64,000 bases of DNA. Source: Pseudisothecium myosuroides (Eukaryota; Streptophyta; Bryopsida; Hypnales; Lembophyllaceae). This document shows positions 12,172 through 22,951 of the stretch, piece by piece. Position numbers and translations under genes: made by a program. Under the pieces are notes generated by a model. That model was not told the origin of the DNA and searched no databases. It saw only the letters and a list, made by a program, of their open reading frames with translations. The stretch covers positions 4,836,001 through 4,900,000 of the forward strand of contig OX637297.1 in the NCBI GenBank assembly GCA_951799445.1, written 5' to 3'. Each line of letters opens with the position of its first letter. The stretch's first letter is position 1.

Positions 12172-13809
12172 GGCACCTCTTCTCCTCTCAACTCACCCCT
12201 TTGTACCATTTTTGTTAACAATCTTTGCACGTTGTTCTACTTGGGCCAATTTTCGGTTCCAAATTTATAAAACGTGTGTTTTCGGTTTCAGTTGTTGTTA
12301 TTTTGTAAAGCTTTGAAGGACTTGGGGTCCCTTCAAAGTTTTGTTGAATTGTGATGTGTTTTGTGGAGATTTTTGTGTACTAATTATGTCTCTTTGGGTG
12401 TTATACTAATCCCCAAGATACCCCCTTCCGTACCTTGGCGATGCCGCTTTAGGGGGCCTTGGGTTCTTTTAATTGTGTGTTTTTGTACTAACATTTGATC
12501 TAACCAAGTTTATGTGATTATCTTGTACTAACTTTCCAATTAACCAAGTGGTAGTTGTGTGTTGTACTAACCTTCGTGTGCATTCTTTGTTTTTCTTGTC
12601 CCATTTGGGACGGCGAAGCTTTGACTTCGAGCCTAATTTGTTGGTCCTATTTTGTATTTTCCTCTTTGATTGTTGTTCAAATTGGGGCCTCAACCCCCCG
12701 AACAGCAAAGCTTTGCCTCTAAACTAATTTTTTCCGTATTTGTTTTTTTTAGAAAGAATTCTCCACTTCTTCTTCTCCAAATTTTAGAATTTTCACAGGT
12801 TAGAGTGAACCAAAATTTCAGACTATAGCTGTCAACCAAGTTGAACCAAAACCAAAGTGACCCCCTTGTGCACCTACAATTGCCAGAGAGTCTGTGAAGA
12901 AAAAAAAAAAAAAAAAAAAATGTTTACAAAGAGTACTCAAGTGATCCAAGCACTGAAGTGAGTGGAGAGGAGAGGTCTGAAATTTCAGATGGGAGAGTCA
13001 ACCTGAGTTGACTGAGAAGGTTGAAGTCCCTTAGACATCCAGGGAGTGCATAGAAACTCAAAGAATGCGGAAAAATTTCAAATTTTCAGAGAGACCCCAT
13101 GGAGTGATTGTGAGGGGAGTGGTCTGTAATTTTAGATGGTGAGTGCATGAGAGAGGTCTGAAATTTCAGATGGAGAGGTCAAACTGAGTTGACTAAAGCA
13201 TAGAGTGAATGGAGAGATCCAGGCCCTGTCCAGAGCAGGAACTTGTGACATTCAAGCCATAATATCAGAAAATTGAGGTACACAGGAAGTGTGTTAGCCT
13301 TATTGAAGTTGGTGGAGAGGGGTGCTAACAAGTTGCATACTAGTTATTGGAAATCTCCATCTGTGCGCATACTTGACAGGCCAAACACTGCCAAATTCCA
13401 TTTGAAAACCAACATTTCAACTCAACAACACATACACACAAAACATTCTCCAAACTCTCAAGCTCTCAAGCTCTCAATTCCTTCAATGTGGAAGGAGGAG
13501 ATGATGAATAAAGTTAGAACTAAGAGAAATTAGTAGAAGAAGAGGATTAGGAAGGCGCACGAGAAACTCATTAAAAAGTAGCCAAAGAATTGGGGGAAAA
13601 GAATCAATGGCAAAGTAGTGGTTAGAAAATCCTTAGAATATTCAAAGTCAACGATTAGAACATTCCAAATAGAGTAGGATAGTATTAGGAGGAAAAAGAA
13701 GAGGTGGGAAGAGAAAGTTAGAAGAATAGAAGATAGTTTACGTTGACTTTGAAATTAAAGACAAAACAAAACAAAACAAAACAAAATAAAGAAAAACAAA
13801 CCATCAAAA
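12172..13809. other. Leader or LTR-like non-coding region with short repeats
   Basis: No clear gene is seen. The region contains a 20-plus poly-A run (12,899-12,920), repeated words around CTGAAATTTCAG and GAGTTGAC between 12,960 and 13,200, and an ACAAAACAAAAC pentamer tract near 13,765-13,790. Confidence 0.5.
12960..13205. repeat. Degenerate short repeats with palindromes
   Basis: Three related segments carry GGTCTGAAATTTCAGATGG-like words. CTGAAATTTCAG is a perfect 12-bp palindrome. GTCAACCTGAGTTGAC forms a hairpin and carries the TTGAC core of WRKY-type W-boxes on both strands. Regulatory meaning is speculative. Confidence 0.4.
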
Positions 13810-13872
13810 ATGGACCAAGTGGAGGAGTTTGAGGAGGTTCAAGAAAATCGATTTGAAGACACAAGCCCCGAG
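13810..13872 (+). CDS. Predicted exon 1 of a two-exon gene, unknown acidic product
   Basis: An ATG in AAAAATGGACC context opens 21 codons of an acidic peptide (MDQVEEFEEV...TSPE) ending at GAG|GTATTC, a usable donor in phase 0. The next long frame begins after an acceptor at 14,665-14,666, also in phase 0, giving a 794-bp intron. The peptide has no recognised domain. Confidence 0.4.
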
Positions 13873-14597
13873 GTATTCTTCTAAAAGCTCTCTCTTTTTA
13901 TTTTATTAGTAAAATTAAGTAGAGCCAAAGCTTAGGAGCAAGTCAGACCTCTAAAACTAGCGGTCAGGTCATTTGTGAATTTAGAATAGTGTAGAACATA
14001 CACGGAGGTTTCCAAAAACATAAAATACTTAGAAATCGAAGTTAAAACAAGTAAGATATGGGTGGATGAAGATTAGGGTCAAAATTGGATGAAAAGTTAA
14101 AGGAAGTACTCACATGGAGTGAAACTTAGGATTAAAGTATAAGATAATTATTTAATCATATCTATAAAATTCCAAATTATTCTAAAATAGAGAACTAAGT
14201 AAAAGGTGTGGATGAAGTTTTGCTTCTAAAGGCCAAAACTTCATCCGTCCATAACCTTGGCTAGGAAGGTCGGATAAGAACGAATTTTATATTTTTAGAA
14301 AGGGCGTAAAATTCTCTAGAACTTCATGCTATTAGATTTAGATTATCTTAACTTGAACAAAAAACCACAGTAGCTTGATCTATTCGGCCAATAGTTCTAT
14401 TTATTGCATTTAAGTTATACTTAGTAGTAGAAGTTACAAGTTTAACTACAAATTAGGCATTTAAGAAGATCCATTGCTTGGAAGGAATAGTGGACAACGC
14501 TTATGTACCCAAATTAAAATAAAAATCTGTTAAATTAAAACAGAACCTGGTTGTGTTCCTTTATTTACCAAGGGTGGGAAAATAAACACTCACATAT

Positions 14598-14615
14598 TGG
14601 TGCGTCTGCCGGGAG
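14598..14615 (+). promoter_or_regulatory. PBS-like sequence
   Basis: TGGTGCGTCTGCCGGGAG resembles the primer-binding site of the two gypsy elements here (TGGCGCCGCTGCCGGGGA) and follows a CA dinucleotide, as at an LTR end. The long frame starting about 50 bp downstream would then sit where gag usually is. No matching 3' LTR was found in the window. Confidence 0.35.
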
Positions 14616-14666
14616 TTAGGAATGTATGTATGCAAAAATTTCTACTAACTAAGTGTGAGTTTATAG

Positions 14667-15302
14667 GAATCCTACATTGCTTCTGAGGACGAAGAGTTTG
14701 AAGCGTGGTTTGAGGAAATTTTTGAAGAAAATGTTCCAATTGCCCCTTTGTACACTGAGTTTGATGTTTGGCGGAGCACTCACCGAGATATACCAATCAA
14801 GAACTACTTTGATGATGAGTTAGGCTTCAGTGACGACAAAGACAACGATGTGCTTCCACTAGAAGATCTTGTCTTGGGTCCACAAGAGTTGAATGTGTCA
14901 TTTGAGTTTTGGGCACATTTGGCTAGACAATTCCTGTTAGAGCCAAATAAACACTTTGGCCCAATAGCAAGTGCTCTTAATGGCGGTGAGTTTGGAGTGC
15001 CCGAAAAAGTGTTTAACCCGTGTATGCTTTTCTATTGGAGAGTTGTGTTAGCTTATTGGAGATTTGAAAATATATATGTACGAGAGTGTTTTGAAGCCCA
15101 ACACCCAGTCGACGGTAGAAACGAGGTTCTTACCGAGCGTCCCTTCTTCAACATCAGATACGCTGCACCGCTTGCGCTCCGTAGTATCAATCTTTTCCGA
15201 ATTGATGAACGAAGTTGTGGTGAAACTCGAGATCATGATAATTCCTACATCGAACCAGAGCAGTTTCGAGTGTGGCACAATGGCATTAGCCACTTAACTG
15301 TC
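14667..15302 (+). CDS. Predicted exon 2 (about 212 codons), unknown product, runs into satellite B
   Basis: After a TTTATAG acceptor the frame is open, acidic at first (ESYIASEDEEFEAWFEEIFE) and then with a composition like a folded globular protein (FEFWAHLARQFLLEPNKHFG, MLFYWRVVLAYWRFENIYV). I recognise no family. It could be a plant gene or the leader/gag-like region of an old retroelement given the PBS-like site just upstream. Coding character ends at about 15,300, where the first satellite B unit begins; the frame's formal stop at 15,417 lies inside the satellite. Confidence 0.5.
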
Positions 15303-17125
15303 CAGTGTTGTGAAGGAGCCCTCTTGCCACCGAGAGGTCCCCCCAGTCTCACACTTGTTGCGATATTTTTGAAAAGCGGAACAATGCTTGCTTGTCATGA
15401 TTTGGAGGAGGGGAGATGACATCCCCTCCCCATTTCTTTTGTCGCGGCCGCAAGCTCGTGGGGGAGCCCTCTCGCCATCGAGAGCTCTTCCAAGTCACAC
15501 CCTTGTTACGATATTTTTGAAAAACAAGACACTGCTTACTTGTCATGATTCGGAGAAGGGGAAATGAGAACCCCTCCCCATTTTTTTAGTCGCGGCCGCA
15601 GGCTCATGGAGGAGCCCTTTTGCCACAGAGAGGTCCTCCTAGTCTCACACTTGTTGCGTTATTTTTGAAGAAAGAAAGAATGCTTGCTTGTCATGATTCG
15701 GGGGAGGGGGGATGACATCCCCTCCCCATTTTTTTTCTCGTGGCCACAAGCTCGTGGGGGAGCCCTATCGCTACCAAGAGCTCCCCCCAGTCTCTTACTT
15801 GTTGCAATATTTTTCGAAAAACGGAGGAATGCTTGCTTGTCATGATTCGGGGGAGGGGGGATGAGATCCCTTCCCCATTTTTTCTCTCGCGGCCGCAGGC
15901 TCATGGGGGTGTCCTCTCGCCACCAAGAGCTCCCCCAAGATACACAATTGTTGCAATATTTTTGAAAAACAAAAGAATGCTTACTTGACATGATTTGGGG
16001 GAGGGGGAATGACATCCCCTCCCGATTTTTTTTGTCGCGGCCGCAAGCTCACAAGGGAGCCTTCTTGCCATTGAGAGCTCCCCCCAATCTCACACTTGTT
16101 GCAATATTTTTGAAAAACGGAACAATGCTTGCTTGTTTTGATTCCGGGGACGGGGGATGAGATCCCCTCCCTATTTCTTTTCTCGCGGCCGTAGGCTCGT
16201 TGGAGAGCCTTCTCGCCATCGAGAGCTCCCCGAAGTCACACAGTTGTTGTAGTATTTTTGAAACACGGAAGAATGCTTACTTGTCATGATTCGGGGGAGG
16301 GGGGATGAGATCCCCTCCCCATTTTTTTAATCGCGGCCGCAGGCTCATGGGGGAGCCCTCTTGCCACCAAGAGCTCCCCTGGGTCTCACACTTGTTGCGA
16401 TATTTTTGAAAAACAGAAGAATGCTTGCTTGTCATGATTCGGAGGAGGGAGGATGAGATCCCCTCCCAATTCTTTTACTCGTGGCCGCAGGATTGTGGGG
16501 GATCCCTATCGCCACCGACAGCTCCCCTTGGTCACACATTTGTTGCGATATTTTTGAAAAACAGAAAAATGCTTGCTTGTCACAATTTGGGGGAGGGGGG
16601 ATGACATCCCCTCCCCATTTTTTTTGTTGCGACCGCAAGCTCACGGGGGAGCCTTCTTGCCATTGAGAGCTCCCCCCAGTCTCACACTTGTTACAATATT
16701 TTTGAAAAACGGAACAATGCTAGCTTGTTTTGATTTCAGGGAGGGGGGATGAGATCACCTCCCCATTTCTTTTGTCGCGGCTGTAGGCTTGTGGGGGAGC
16801 CTTCTTGCCACCGAGAGCTCCCCAAGGTCACACAGTTGTTGCAATATTTTTGAAACACGGAAAAATGCTTGCTTGTCATGATTTGGGGGAGGGGAGATGA
16901 GATCCCCTCTCCATTTTTTTAATCGCGGCTGCAGGATCATTGGGGAGCCCTCTTGCCACCAAGAGCTCCCCCCAGTCTCACACTTGTTGCGATATTTTTG
17001 AAAAACAGAAGAATGCTTGCTTGTCATGATTCGGGGGAGGGGGGATGAGATCCTCTCCCCATTTTTTGTGTCGCGGCTATAGGCTCGTGGGGGAGCCCTA
17101 TCGCCACCAACAGCTCCCAGCGAGG
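15303..17125. repeat. Satellite B: tandem array, 148-bp unit
   Basis: Twelve copies of a core GATTCGGGGGAGGGGGGATG, then AGATCCCCTCCCCATTTTTT, followed by GTCGCGGCCGCAGGCTC. Successive cores start at about 15,399, 15,547, 15,695, 15,844, 15,992, 16,140, 16,288, 16,436, 16,584, 16,732, 16,880 and 17,028, so the spacing is 148 bp almost without variation. Each unit has the G/C-rich hairpin, a CTCTCGCCACCGAGAG hairpin and a CACACTTGTTGCGATATTTTTG segment. The core and the second hairpin resemble those of satellite A. Confidence 0.95.
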
Positions 17126-17155
17126 GAAGAAGGTTTGAACGCATGGCCAAAGGGC

Positions 17156-17378
17156 ATGGACAAGAAACTACAAGATGAAGGTACAACAATCACATAGTTC
17201 AGGATACCCTACTCTAGGAAAACACTACGAGACGGGCAGAAGGACACTGCGTTTGAACAATAGCGGACGAAGACGGTCAGAAGAAAGGCTGGAGGATATA
17301 AGTATAGAATTTCAATTGAAACGGGTAGTGTGATCTTCTTCCCACAGTTTCAAATACTATGTGCCAAGTTTTGTCGCT
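17156..17378 (+). pseudogene. Coding remnant, unknown product
   Basis: A frame from ATG 17,156 reads like protein (MDKKLQDEGTTIT, FRIPYSRKTLRDGQKDTAFE, RKAGGYKYRISIETGSVIFF) but has TAG codons after TIT and after AFEQ, which fit CAG and TGG decay. It starts directly after satellite B and may be the continuation of the gene interrupted by that array. No family recognised. Confidence 0.3.
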
Positions 17379-18240
17379 AGTGCTAGTCTTCTGAAAACTA
17401 AGATGTCTTCTGAAAGGGCTGTATTCAAAAAAGCCCAGGAGGTGTTTCTTTTAGCTGACCAATCAAGCATTATAAAATATAAGGTAGGCCCTGTTTTGCT
17501 TTCCATGTTGCTGCAAGAATATGAACACTATAGTGAAGCAGAAGCAATGAAAATTTAAGTACATATTAAATGCCATGGAGTCTCCGAAGTCCATATCACT
17601 AGAGTCAGTGACAACCTATTCCCATTCAGTTCAACATAGTAAATGACGGAGCACAGGAGTGGACTAGGATACCGACTTCTGAAAACCAAAATGACAGCGT
17701 GACTTGCATGAAAGTGCACCATGAAAACAAACACCCCTCACACGCTAAAATAATGAAGGAGGTGCCTTCGAACAAACAAATGACTACTAAAAAATGATTG
17801 GAAGCAGAACAATGAAGCATGGAAGGTGGAACCTTTTTCCCGCCAAATCCTCCGCACGAAAGGAAGCTTGTTAGCATTCAAGAAAAAAAAATCGTATTCA
17901 TGTGACACTCCAAGAGGAATATTGGAAAGCATATGTATAGAGACATGAAGCAAAGCGATAAGGGTGACGCACACGAAGCCGCTCTCTAGAGCACGGGTAG
18001 CAGATGATGATTTGGAAAAACAAAGGAAAGACCCACAGCACTTGGAAGAGTGGCCAAAACAAAAGAAAGACCCATAGCACTTGGAAGAGTGGCCAAAACA
18101 AAGGGAATGCCCTCTTCCATGAGGAAGAACGGCCAAGAAAAAAGAAATGCAATTTCTAGCAGAGGGGGGAAGGTGACAAGGGAAGACAGGTGAAAAAAAT
18201 GGAGAGACGACTTCAAGAAAAGGCGCTCACCTTTTGCAAT
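17379..18240. other. No confident gene; includes a short direct repeat
   Basis: A 27-codon exon-like frame (17,404-17,484, ending AAG|GTAGGC) is visible but unsupported. Near 18,031-18,109 a 40-bp segment (AGCACTTGGAAGAGTGGCC and flanks) is tandemly duplicated. The rest shows nothing I recognise. Confidence 0.35.
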
Positions 18241-18495
18241 ATGAGAAGCATGTCCTAACAAGGAATTCTTGTTAATTCAACAATCGAAAATGAGGCACAT
18301 TCATGAATGGACTGTCATAATCCAAAAATTAAGGCGAGGCACTAATTCATTTCTAGAAGCGGCATGTGGATGAGAAGCATGTCCTAACGAGGAATTCTCG
18401 TTAATTCAACAATCAAAAATGAGGCACATTCATGAATGGACTGTCATAATCCAAAAGTTAAGGCGAGGCACTAATTCATTTCTAGAAGCGGCATA
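18241..18495. repeat. Tandem duplication, two copies of about 129 bp, with a compensating palindrome
   Basis: Copies start at 18,241 and 18,370 with ATGAGAAGCATGTCCTAAC and stay nearly identical through TTCTAGAAGCGGCAT. Inside, copy 1 has AACAAGGAATTCTTGTT and copy 2 AACGAGGAATTCTCGTT. The two substitutions fall on paired arms and preserve pairing. Confidence 0.85.
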
Positions 18496-19233
18496 GGATG
18501 ACACTGTCGTGACGGCCACCAAAGACAGGTGGCCTGAAGACCACAGTGACCCCGAAGTCACTTAGCATTACTCGTAACTTAGACTCAACTTCTTCTAATT
18601 GTGCCGTCACTGAGGAATGACTACAAGAAGTTGCATAAAAGTCATTATTCACAACTCTAAACTTAGATGCGAACGTCCACAGCCGGACGTCTGTTGTTGA
18701 CGCTTTTCCAGCCCCTTTGCCGTTCCTTGTGCCGTGAAATCCACTGTAATTGAAAGATCAAATATTAATTAAGCTGAATAGCAATGATTAGGCCCACTCT
18801 GAAGTATGAAATCACTTCCACTCATTGCCCCTAAATGGACAGCGCTCAAGGGCGATCAGCACAAGATCGTGGACGTCGAGGTCGTCAAGTCACCCGCTAG
18901 TCCGATATAATTACTACAGACAGTAATTAATGGGGAGCCGCCGAAATGGGCCTCTCTAATCATGAAACCCACCATACTTGAGCATTCTTCAGGGCATTTA
19001 AAATACGAACTTGCTTGACGTTGAGTTCCTCTGCCACTTATTGCAGGCACCAGCTGAGGAGAGGAAGGCCAGGAGGACGTAGCCGACTCCAACGCCACTC
19101 CTTAGCGACAGTGGGATTATGCCGCCAAGACTTTGTGGCCAAATTACATACTTCGCGCCTTCCAATACCGGGGGCTGCCAAGCGTAGTCGCCATTGCATG
19201 CGGGAGTAACGGATCTGGAGAGGAGTCCACTTG
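18496..19233. other. No confident gene
   Basis: Mixed-composition DNA. Frames on both strands are short and unconserved. It is probably the upstream region of the exon that follows. Confidence 0.3.
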
Positions 19234-19340
19234 ATGGAGAGTCCGCCGCAAGAGAAGTCGGAATACAAATTGGCCCGTGATAGAAACATTGCGGAAGTTA
19301 GGAAGAAGATGCAACCAATTTTCGAAGTGCGCGCAAAGCT
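19234..19340 (+). CDS. Predicted first exon of a plant gene, cut off by the hAT insertion
   Basis: An ATG opens 35 codons of a charged, helix-prone peptide (MESPPQEKSEYKLARDRNIA...FEVRAKL) that meets a perfect plant donor, GCT|GTAAGTAC, at 19,341. The proposed hAT left end lies only about 90 bp downstream, so the rest of the gene would be beyond 50,811. The decayed exons at 51.5-53.9 kb are candidates, but continuity is not proven. Confidence 0.4.
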
Positions 19341-19425
19341 GTAAGTACACAGCCACCCTTCCGTGCGTACGAGTCTCACTACATATACACTATAATTCTA
19401 TCGGCGCTGTAGAGTGTTATTTGGC

Positions 19426-19433
19426 ATGACGGG
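19426..19433 (+). repeat. Left target-site duplication of the large hAT
   Basis: ATGACGGG directly abuts the terminal inverted repeat starting at 19,434. The same 8 bp directly follows the other end at 50,804-50,811. hAT elements make 8-bp duplications. Confidence 0.65.
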
Positions 19434-19443
19434 CAGGGTTGTC
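19434..19443 (+). repeat. Left terminal inverted repeat of the large hAT
   Basis: CAGGGTTGTC is the inverted match of GACAACCCTG at 50,794-50,803. The following 50 bp are rich in ACGTC/GACGT words, as at the other end. Confidence 0.65.
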
Positions 19444-19479
19444 CCCGTCACGTCACGTCTGGACGTCCGGATGTCCGGA

Positions 19480-19797
19480 CGGACGTCAGGATCCATCCCC
19501 GGCGTCCGTCAGGATGAAATCTGACCGAGAACCGTCGACAGAGGATGAATAACTGCAGAAATGGATGGACGGACTCAATGGACGTTATTAGTCGACGGGC
19601 GGGCTGGCCTGGCTTGGATGGGCGGTCTGGACGGGCGATTACGCTGGACGGGTGGCTGGACGGGCGGGCTGGCCTGGCTTGGCCTGGTGGTCTGGACGGG
19701 CGATTACACTGGACGGGTGGTTGGACGGGCGGGCTGGACGGGCGGGCCGCCGTCGACGGGCCTCTGGACGGACATCTGGACAGGCGGGATGGTTAAC
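19480..19797. repeat. Left subterminal GACGGG array
   Basis: Tightly packed GGACGGGCGGGCTGG / GGACGGGCGATTAC words, with a roughly 60-bp block repeated about twice. It mirrors the CCGTCC-rich 38-bp array at the right end. Subterminal repeat arrays are usual transposase-binding regions in hAT elements; binding here is inferred. Confidence 0.8.
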
Positions 19798-19799
19798 CC

Positions 19800-20457
19800 T
19801 GGCGTTTGGATGATTGTGTCTGGTCTATGCAGGGATTAGAAGCACTTTTTCATCCACTTTCATTTCTTTGACCTTCCATTGGTGGGTTATGAAGAATCTT
19901 CAATTGAGTTTGGGGTCTTCCTAGGGTTTGTCTTCAAGTGAATGAGAAGTTAGTAAAAAAAACGGACCACAAAAAAAAAAAAAAAAAAAAAAGGTTATTT
20001 TAGTATATTTTGGGAAGTTGTTGCTCCTTGCTCTAAGTTTGAAATTTCTCCACAAAAATGATATTTTTTGAGTTTGAACCCAACTAACAAAATGAAGGTC
20101 ATCTACTCTAGTCTCTACTCCAATTTAAATTTGGAAAAATTTGTAATATTGAATATTTTATGGCAATTTGAACTTTGGGTATATTTTCAATGTCTATTAT
20201 TGTTTAATTATGGAATGACACGGAAATTGAATTTACACCGTGATGTTTGTCATTGTAATAAACACACATGGTGAAATTTTCAGATTTTTGGAAACAAGTT
20301 TTTAATTTGATGTGATTTTTCTTCACTTTTTCTTCAAAAATTCTTAGAAAAATCAATTTTGCACCAAAAAATCTGAATTTTTTGTAATGTAAAGAAGACA
20401 TGTAATTTCATCTCTGAAAAATAAATATAAAATTTTACTTACATATCTAGTTGCAAA
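19800..20457. repeat. Left arm of a 650-bp inverted repeat
   Basis: It matches the reverse complement of 25,815-26,465 along its length, including CAACTAACAAAATGAAGG, TCATCTACTCTAG, the GTGTCATTC/GAATGACACGG region and the segment around ACATGTAATTT. Identity is high but imperfect by eye. The arms enclose the coiled-coil/zinc-finger gene. It includes a poly-A tract near 19,972. Confidence 0.85.
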
Positions 20458-21751
20458 ATGGCAACAAATTGAGTACTGGGTAGTGAGGCTTGAAGTCAGT
20501 GGTAATGGGTCCGTCATTTAGGGGTTAAACATTATAATCTTTGACTCCATTACAATGTTAATTAGTGTGATATTGTTGTGCTTTCTTCTCCTATGAGATT
20601 TCTAACGTGTCTACTTTGAATTTATACAGTTATAATTCCAAAAAACTGAAAAAGTTTATACTTCTTATCAAAATGTATTCCGTTTTGGTCACCAAATGTC
20701 TGTTTAGAGAAAATTCCAAAAAATTCAAAACAAAACTTAAGCATTTAGGGAGCACAGGGCATTATTGAATTTCTAATTAGAGAAGTTGCTAAATTGATTT
20801 TATATTGTACGAGTGTATGGCAAGAAATTCAAAAATATTCATCTATGAGGGCCCTAGGCTAATTATTGCCTCAAAACCACTTGAAGTTGCCATTTTGCAT
20901 TTTTGCTTGCATTCATTTACAAATAAAAAGAAAAGAAAAAATTAGAATCTTAACATGCTAATATAGGATCATCACGTCACTTATTTCAACTGATTTGGGA
21001 AAAAAATTCATATAATATGACCTTATCGAGTTAGCAATTGAAAGATATTAGACTTTGATAATTTGATTGCCATTTGAGGAAAATGTTTCATTTATAAACT
21101 TTGAATTTAAAAATAAATATGAGGGAGTAGTTAATCTAAAGTCTAACTAAAAAAACCAAAAGACTAGAACTTGATTTTTCTTTTTTTTAAATTCTTAAGG
21201 CTTAAATTGGATAGACTCCTATGATCTCTATTTCAATGGAAATTTTTTCAGAAGATAGATAAACTTATGAGCTTTTGGGGATTACAATTTTTTATCTCAA
21301 TCGGTACCTGGGAGCACAAGTTATGCCACAATAACTTCAAAATTGGGGAGACCGGGCAATCCAGGCAGCCAACAAAATCCACAACAATTTGAAATAAAAT
21401 TTTTAATTTTTTTTTGCTTGTAGAATGTATTTTCTTCCAAGTGGGAGGCTTTTATTCATTCCACATGGATTAGTAATGTGAAAATTATGGAGTTTCCTGT
21501 TTTGCGGGCAATCATAGCAATTTCTTGAATTAAATTTTCTTCTTTCACTTTGAATGCTAGGAACTTTCTATCTATATGGTCAAACATCACAAATTTTTTA
21601 TCACGGTATCTAAGACAAGTGTAGAACAAGAATACAAGATCCTACAGGTAGATTCTCAAAGATATTTTTAAAATTTATTTGATAGGTGAACGCAGCAAAA
21701 GTGGTCATTTATGATGGTTTTGGCAAAAAAATGGCCTTGGGACTTCAGGAG
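20458..21751. other. AT-rich non-coding region
   Basis: No open frame of note. A TTTAGGGGTTAA motif near 20,517-20,528 resembles an end of the 934-bp MITE family but has no visible partner. Confidence 0.4.
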
Positions 21752-22685
21752 ATAACCCCTAAAGGACCAAGTTGATTTTCCTATCAAAAACTATTCAAAA
21801 CTGTCATTTCGATTGCAAAGTGAAGAGAACTTTTAAAAATGGTTTTTTTTTGCATATCCAACCATAAGATCTTATACTTGACTTGTATATGAATACATGG
21901 AAGAAATTTCAGAAATTTTGACCATATAAATTGTTAGGTATATGCATGTAAAGCGAAAAAAACAATTTTTTTTGCACCTCGCTTGACTAGGTTTTTCGGC
22001 TTTGAATCTTTTTAGTTCAAATTTTTTACACTACAAATTTAAATGTTCTACTTATTCATGTTAAATACTTGAGTTGAGAATCTACCAAAAAAAATTAGGA
22101 AAAAAATCACTTAATTTTCACTCATTCAAAAATTGTTAAGAGAGTTTTAGGGCCAACATTGGGGAAAAAACTAAATTGTGGATAGCTTTTAGATGGAATT
22201 GAATCATAATAATTCCAATGGTGAAATTGTTCTAGCCAAAAAATCTAACCTTGTCTAACAACTTTTCTTGAAAAATGCTAAAAATTGCATTCGAAAATGA
22301 ATTCTACAACTTATTTTTTCAAGAAGAATAGAAGATGCTTAGATTGCCCGGAACACTAAGATTGTCCACAACTTTCTCATTATTAGTCCAAAGTGAATGA
22401 AACAAAGCTTCACATGTATAATCTTTGAGAAAAAAAAATTGAAAATAAATTATTCTGACTTCCTGTGTGTTTTTTGGGTTTTAGGGTCGAACTCCACTTT
22501 CGTTTATTGTGCCATAACTTTTGCACCCGAGAATCAAATACAATAAAAATTATATATCCACAAAGCTCTTGCAAAAATACACAACCTCCAAAAAACCCCA
22601 AACCTTTGTCTTCATATTCAGACCATAGAAACCTGCCCGGACCCATTTTGTCCCTTGAAGGGACAAGTGGTCTTTTAGGGGTTAA
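21752..22685. mobile_element. 934-bp MITE, copy A
   Basis: It is bounded by (T)TAACCCCTAAAGGACC-like ends in inverted orientation (TTTTAGGGGTTAACC at the right). It is the reverse complement of copy B at 31,884-32,817, sharing the same length and segments such as the TTCACTCATTCAAAAATT / AATTTTTTAATGAATGAA block. No coding capacity. TTAA at the ends may be a target duplication or part of the terminal repeat. Confidence 0.75.
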
Positions 22686-22951
22686 CCTAATATAAAATAG
22701 AACACTATTTTACCTACCATCTAAGCATACAAGCTTCTTATACGCTATTACAAAAATGGCCAATAGACAAATCCAACAAACAAAGGTCAAAGGCAAAGCA
22801 ACAATACACGATGTGGAGAAAAATTGATAAATGTATATGTTTTATAAATCCGATAAAGGGCAGTAACCCTTTACATATGTATACTTTGTACAACTTCCGG
22901 TATTTAATTCTATACATCTATTTAGTTGTACTGAATCTCACCCAAAACTCT
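22686..22951. other. 3' flank of the zinc-finger gene
   Basis: Short AT-rich stretch downstream of the minus-strand gene. It presumably carries its 3' UTR. No defined signal was singled out. Confidence 0.3.

Noticed and set aside
750..17125. CRISPR array
   Set aside because: Units are long, contiguous and without unique spacers, and the window is clearly eukaryotic.
19434..19803. A 370-bp hAT MITE ending at TTAACCCTGG
   Set aside because: The putative right end lacks the 8-bp duplication (GCGTTTGG instead of ATGACGGG), whereas the end at 50,803 has it perfectly.
19545..19839. ORFs rich in WTGGLDGRA across the GACGGG array
   Set aside because: Low-complexity repeat translation with the same explanation as the right-end array.
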